A stretch of 64,000 nt of DNA from Bradyrhizobium liaoningense (GTDB taxonomy: Bacteria; Pseudomonadota; Alphaproteobacteria; Rhizobiales; Xanthobacteraceae): contig NZ_JAFCJS010000010.1 in the NCBI RefSeq assembly GCF_018130825.1, positions 124,001 to 188,000 on the forward strand, written 5' to 3'. Within the stretch, counting starts at the first letter, position 1. Each line of letters opens with the position of its first letter. Both the position numbers and the translations under genes were made by a program. The notes under the pieces were generated by a model that searched no databases, was not told the origin of the DNA, and worked only from the letters and a program-made list of their open reading frames with translations. Of the stretch, positions 62,254 through 64,000 are shown piece by piece.

Positions 62254-63003
62254 GTGACGGATAAAGTCGTTGTCATCACCGGCGGCAGCCGCGGCATCGG
62301 GCGGGCGACTGCGATTGCAGCGGCCGCGCGCGGCTTTCGTGTCGTGGTCGGCTATGCCAGCAACAAGAAGGCCGCCGACGAGGTGGTCACGCAGATCGAG
62401 GCCAGCAACGGCAAGGCCATCGCGGTGAAATGCGATGTTGCCGAGGAAAGCGACATCCTCAGCCTGTTCAAGGAAGCCGACAAGTTCGGCACGCTGGGCG
62501 CCCTCGTCAACAACGGCGGCATCGTCGGCAAGAGCGGCGTGCGGGTCGACGAGATGTCGGCCGAACGCATCCAGCGCGTGATGGCCGTCAACGTCACCGG
62601 CTCCATCCTCTGCGCGCGCGAAGCGGTCAAGCGGATGTCGACCAAGCATGGCGGCAAGGGCGGCGTCATCGTCAACCTTTCCTCGGTCGCAGCCCGTCTC
62701 GGCGCACCCAATACCTATGTCGACTACGCCGCGTCCAAGGGCGCAGTCGATTCCTTCACCGTTGGCCTCGGCTATGAGGTCGCGAGCGAAGGCATCCGCG
62801 TCGCTGCGATCCGTCCCGGCCTGATCGACACCGAGATCCACGCCGCCGGCGGCGAGCCCGACCGCGCCCATCGTCTGGCCCACATGGTGCCGATGAAGCG
62901 CGTTGGCACCGCCGACGAAATCGCCAACGCCATCGTCTGGCTGATGTCGGACGAGGCCTCCTATGTCACCTCAGCCATACTCGATGTGTCCGGCGGACGC
63001 TGA
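62254..63003 (+). CDS. short-chain dehydrogenase/reductase (SDR) in the odh operon
   Basis: A 249-residue classical SDR. The glycine motif TGGSRGIG is at 9-16, NNGG near 90 (in place of the usual NNAG), and the catalytic pair is Tyr158 and Lys162 (DYAASKG). I start at GTG 62254 because GGAGG lies 4 bases upstream; ATG 62242 has no ribosome-binding site. It sits 67 bases after sucB and 57 bases before lpd, so it should be cotranscribed with the 2-oxoglutarate dehydrogenase genes. Its substrate is unknown; FabG-like homology does not prove a role in fatty acid synthesis. Confidence 0.85.
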   Translation: MTDKVVVITGGSRGIGRATAIAAAARGFRVVVGYASNKKAADEVVTQIEASNGKAIAVKCDVAEESDILSLFKEADKFGTLGALVNNGGIVGKSGVRVDEMSAERIQRVMAVNVTGSILCAREAVKRMSTKHGGKGGVIVNLSSVAARLGAPNTYVDYAASKGAVDSFTVGLGYEVASEGIRVAAIRPGLIDTEIHAAGGEPDRAHRLAHMVPMKRVGTADEIANAIVWLMSDEASYVTSAILDVSGGR

Positions 63004-63060
63004 CGCGCCGCGCGGACGCTGACACATCCTCATCACGCTAAACCTACGGGACTTTCTCTC

Positions 63061-64000
63061 ATGGCTACCTACGATCTCGTCGTCATCGGCACCGGACCGG
63101 GCGGTTATGTCTGCGCAGTGCGTGCAGCCCAGCTCGGCATGAAAGTCGCCGTGGTCGAAAAGAACGCCACCCTCGGCGGTACCTGCCTCAATGTCGGCTG
63201 CATGCCGTCCAAGGCGCTGCTGCACGCGTCCGAGATGTTCGAGGAAGCCGGGCACTCCTTCGCCAAGATGGGCGTGTCGGTGTCGTCGCCGAAGCTCGAT
63301 CTTCCCGCGATGATGAACTTCAAGCAGCAGGGCATCGACGGCAACGTCAAGGGCGTCGAGTTCCTGATGAAGAAGAACAAGATCGACGTGCTCAAGGGCT
63401 CTGGCAAGATCCTCGGCACCGGCAAGGTCGAAGTCTCCACCGACGGCAAGTCGCAGGTGGTCGAGACCAAGAACATCGTGATCGCCACCGGCTCCGACAT
63501 CGCGCGCCTCAAGGGCATCGAGATCGACGAGAAGCGCATCGTGTCCTCGACCGGCGCGCTGTCGCTGGAGAAGGTGCCAGGCAGATTGCTGGTCATTGGC
63601 GCCGGCGTGATCGGGCTCGAACTTGGCTCTGTGTGGCGCCGGCTTGGATCCGAAGTCATGGTGGTCGAATTCCTCGATCGCATCCTGCCCGGCATGGACG
63701 GCGAGATCGCCAAGCAATTCCAGCGCATCCTTGAAAAGCAGGGATTTGCATTCAAGCTGGGTTCGAAGGTCACCGGCGTCGAAGCGAACAGCAAGACATT
63801 GCTCGCGAAAATCGAACCGGCTGCCGGCGGTGCCGCCGAGACCATCGAGGCCGATGTCGTTCTCGTCTGCATCGGCCGCACGCCCTACACGGACGGGTTG
63901 GGCCTGAAGGAAGCCGGCGTTGCACTCGACCCGCGCGGCCGCGTCCAGATCGATCCGCATTTCGCCACCAGCCTGAAGGGCGTCTATGCCATCGGCGACG
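63061..64000 (+). CDS. lpdA: dihydrolipoamide dehydrogenase (E3), N-terminal part
   Basis: The first 313 residues of E3, running off the right window edge. E3 reoxidises the E2 lipoyl group with FAD and NAD+. The FAD motif is GTGPGG at 10-15, the redox cysteines are Cys42 and Cys47 (GGTCLNVGCMPSK), and the NAD-binding segment is VIGAGVIGLELGSVWRRLGS near 180. The end reads SLKGVYAIGD, just at the second FAD motif. ATG 63061 begins at a clean start. It closes the suc/odh group. Confidence 0.96.
   Translation, partial: MATYDLVVIGTGPGGYVCAVRAAQLGMKVAVVEKNATLGGTCLNVGCMPSKALLHASEMFEEAGHSFAKMGVSVSSPKLDLPAMMNFKQQGIDGNVKGVEFLMKKNKIDVLKGSGKILGTGKVEVSTDGKSQVVETKNIVIATGSDIARLKGIEIDEKRIVSSTGALSLEKVPGRLLVIGAGVIGLELGSVWRRLGSEVMVVEFLDRILPGMDGEIAKQFQRILEKQGFAFKLGSKVTGVEANSKTLLAKIEPAAGGAAETIEADVVLVCIGRTPYTDGLGLKEAGVALDPRGRVQIDPHFATSLKGVYAIGD

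Overview
The window is 64 kb of high-GC chromosome from an alphaproteobacterium. Gene content and order (ffh-rpsP-rimM-trmD-rplS, the cyc/ccm cytochrome c maturation cluster, sucC-sucD-sucA-sucB-lpd next to mdh, dispersed leuB/leuD/leuC) point to Bradyrhizobium or a close Rhodopseudomonas-type relative. Almost everything is core metabolism and housekeeping. No transposase, phage gene, CRISPR array, rRNA or tRNA was found.

Layout. 1-11 kb: the edge of an sdh operon (sdhC), a LysR regulator divergent from a TauE-type exporter, malonyl-CoA synthetase, an SDR, a secreted fasciclin protein, a cytochrome b plus Tat-exported molybdopterin oxidoreductase pair, an MFS transporter, leuB and a hexapeptide acetyltransferase. 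11-23 kb: small exported proteins, asd, a beta-carbonic anhydrase, a CoA-ester lyase, a Crp-type regulator, a DUF6455 gene with a frameshifted second copy, a glycosyltransferase, leuD and leuC. 23-27.6 kb: the SRP/ribosome operon ffh-rpsP-rimM-trmD-rplS on the minus strand. 27.8-37 kb: an MBL hydrolase, an envelope pair (GyrI-like plus SIMPL), dapF-mtaB, DUF2336, an RluA-type synthase, ftsY and a YciB-type septation protein. 37-43.5 kb: ccmA-B-C-D-G and, divergently, acnA. 43.7-54 kb: DUF1223, a noncoding region with an orphan terminator, DUF2794, a GNAT enzyme, a Bax-inhibitor-type protein with a probable RNA leader, the ybbA/ybbP/tesA-type cluster, thpR and zapE. 54-64 kb: mdh, then sucC-DUF1579-sucD-sucA-sucB-SDR-lpd, which is cut by the window edge.

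The genes form a few working groups. Succinate dehydrogenase (edge), aconitase, malate dehydrogenase, succinyl-CoA synthetase and 2-oxoglutarate dehydrogenase cover much of the TCA cycle. LeuB, LeuC and LeuD make the leucine precursor. Asd and DapF serve lysine and peptidoglycan synthesis. The ccm genes assemble c-type cytochromes. Ffh and FtsY are the two GTPases of cotranslational membrane targeting.

The most unusual property lies between the genes. At least 22 palindromic elements of about 80-140 bp, in seven sequence families, occupy 3' flanks and intergenic gaps. One of them encodes the last residues and stop codon of RimM, and another supplies the stop codon of the MFS gene. Other points to check are a strong minus-strand terminator with no upstream gene (candidate small RNA, about 44.69-45.09 kb), an Irr/ICE-like dyad upstream of aconitase, a weaker related dyad upstream of leuC, and a ybhL-type leader. 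No clearly new multi-gene system was recognised.
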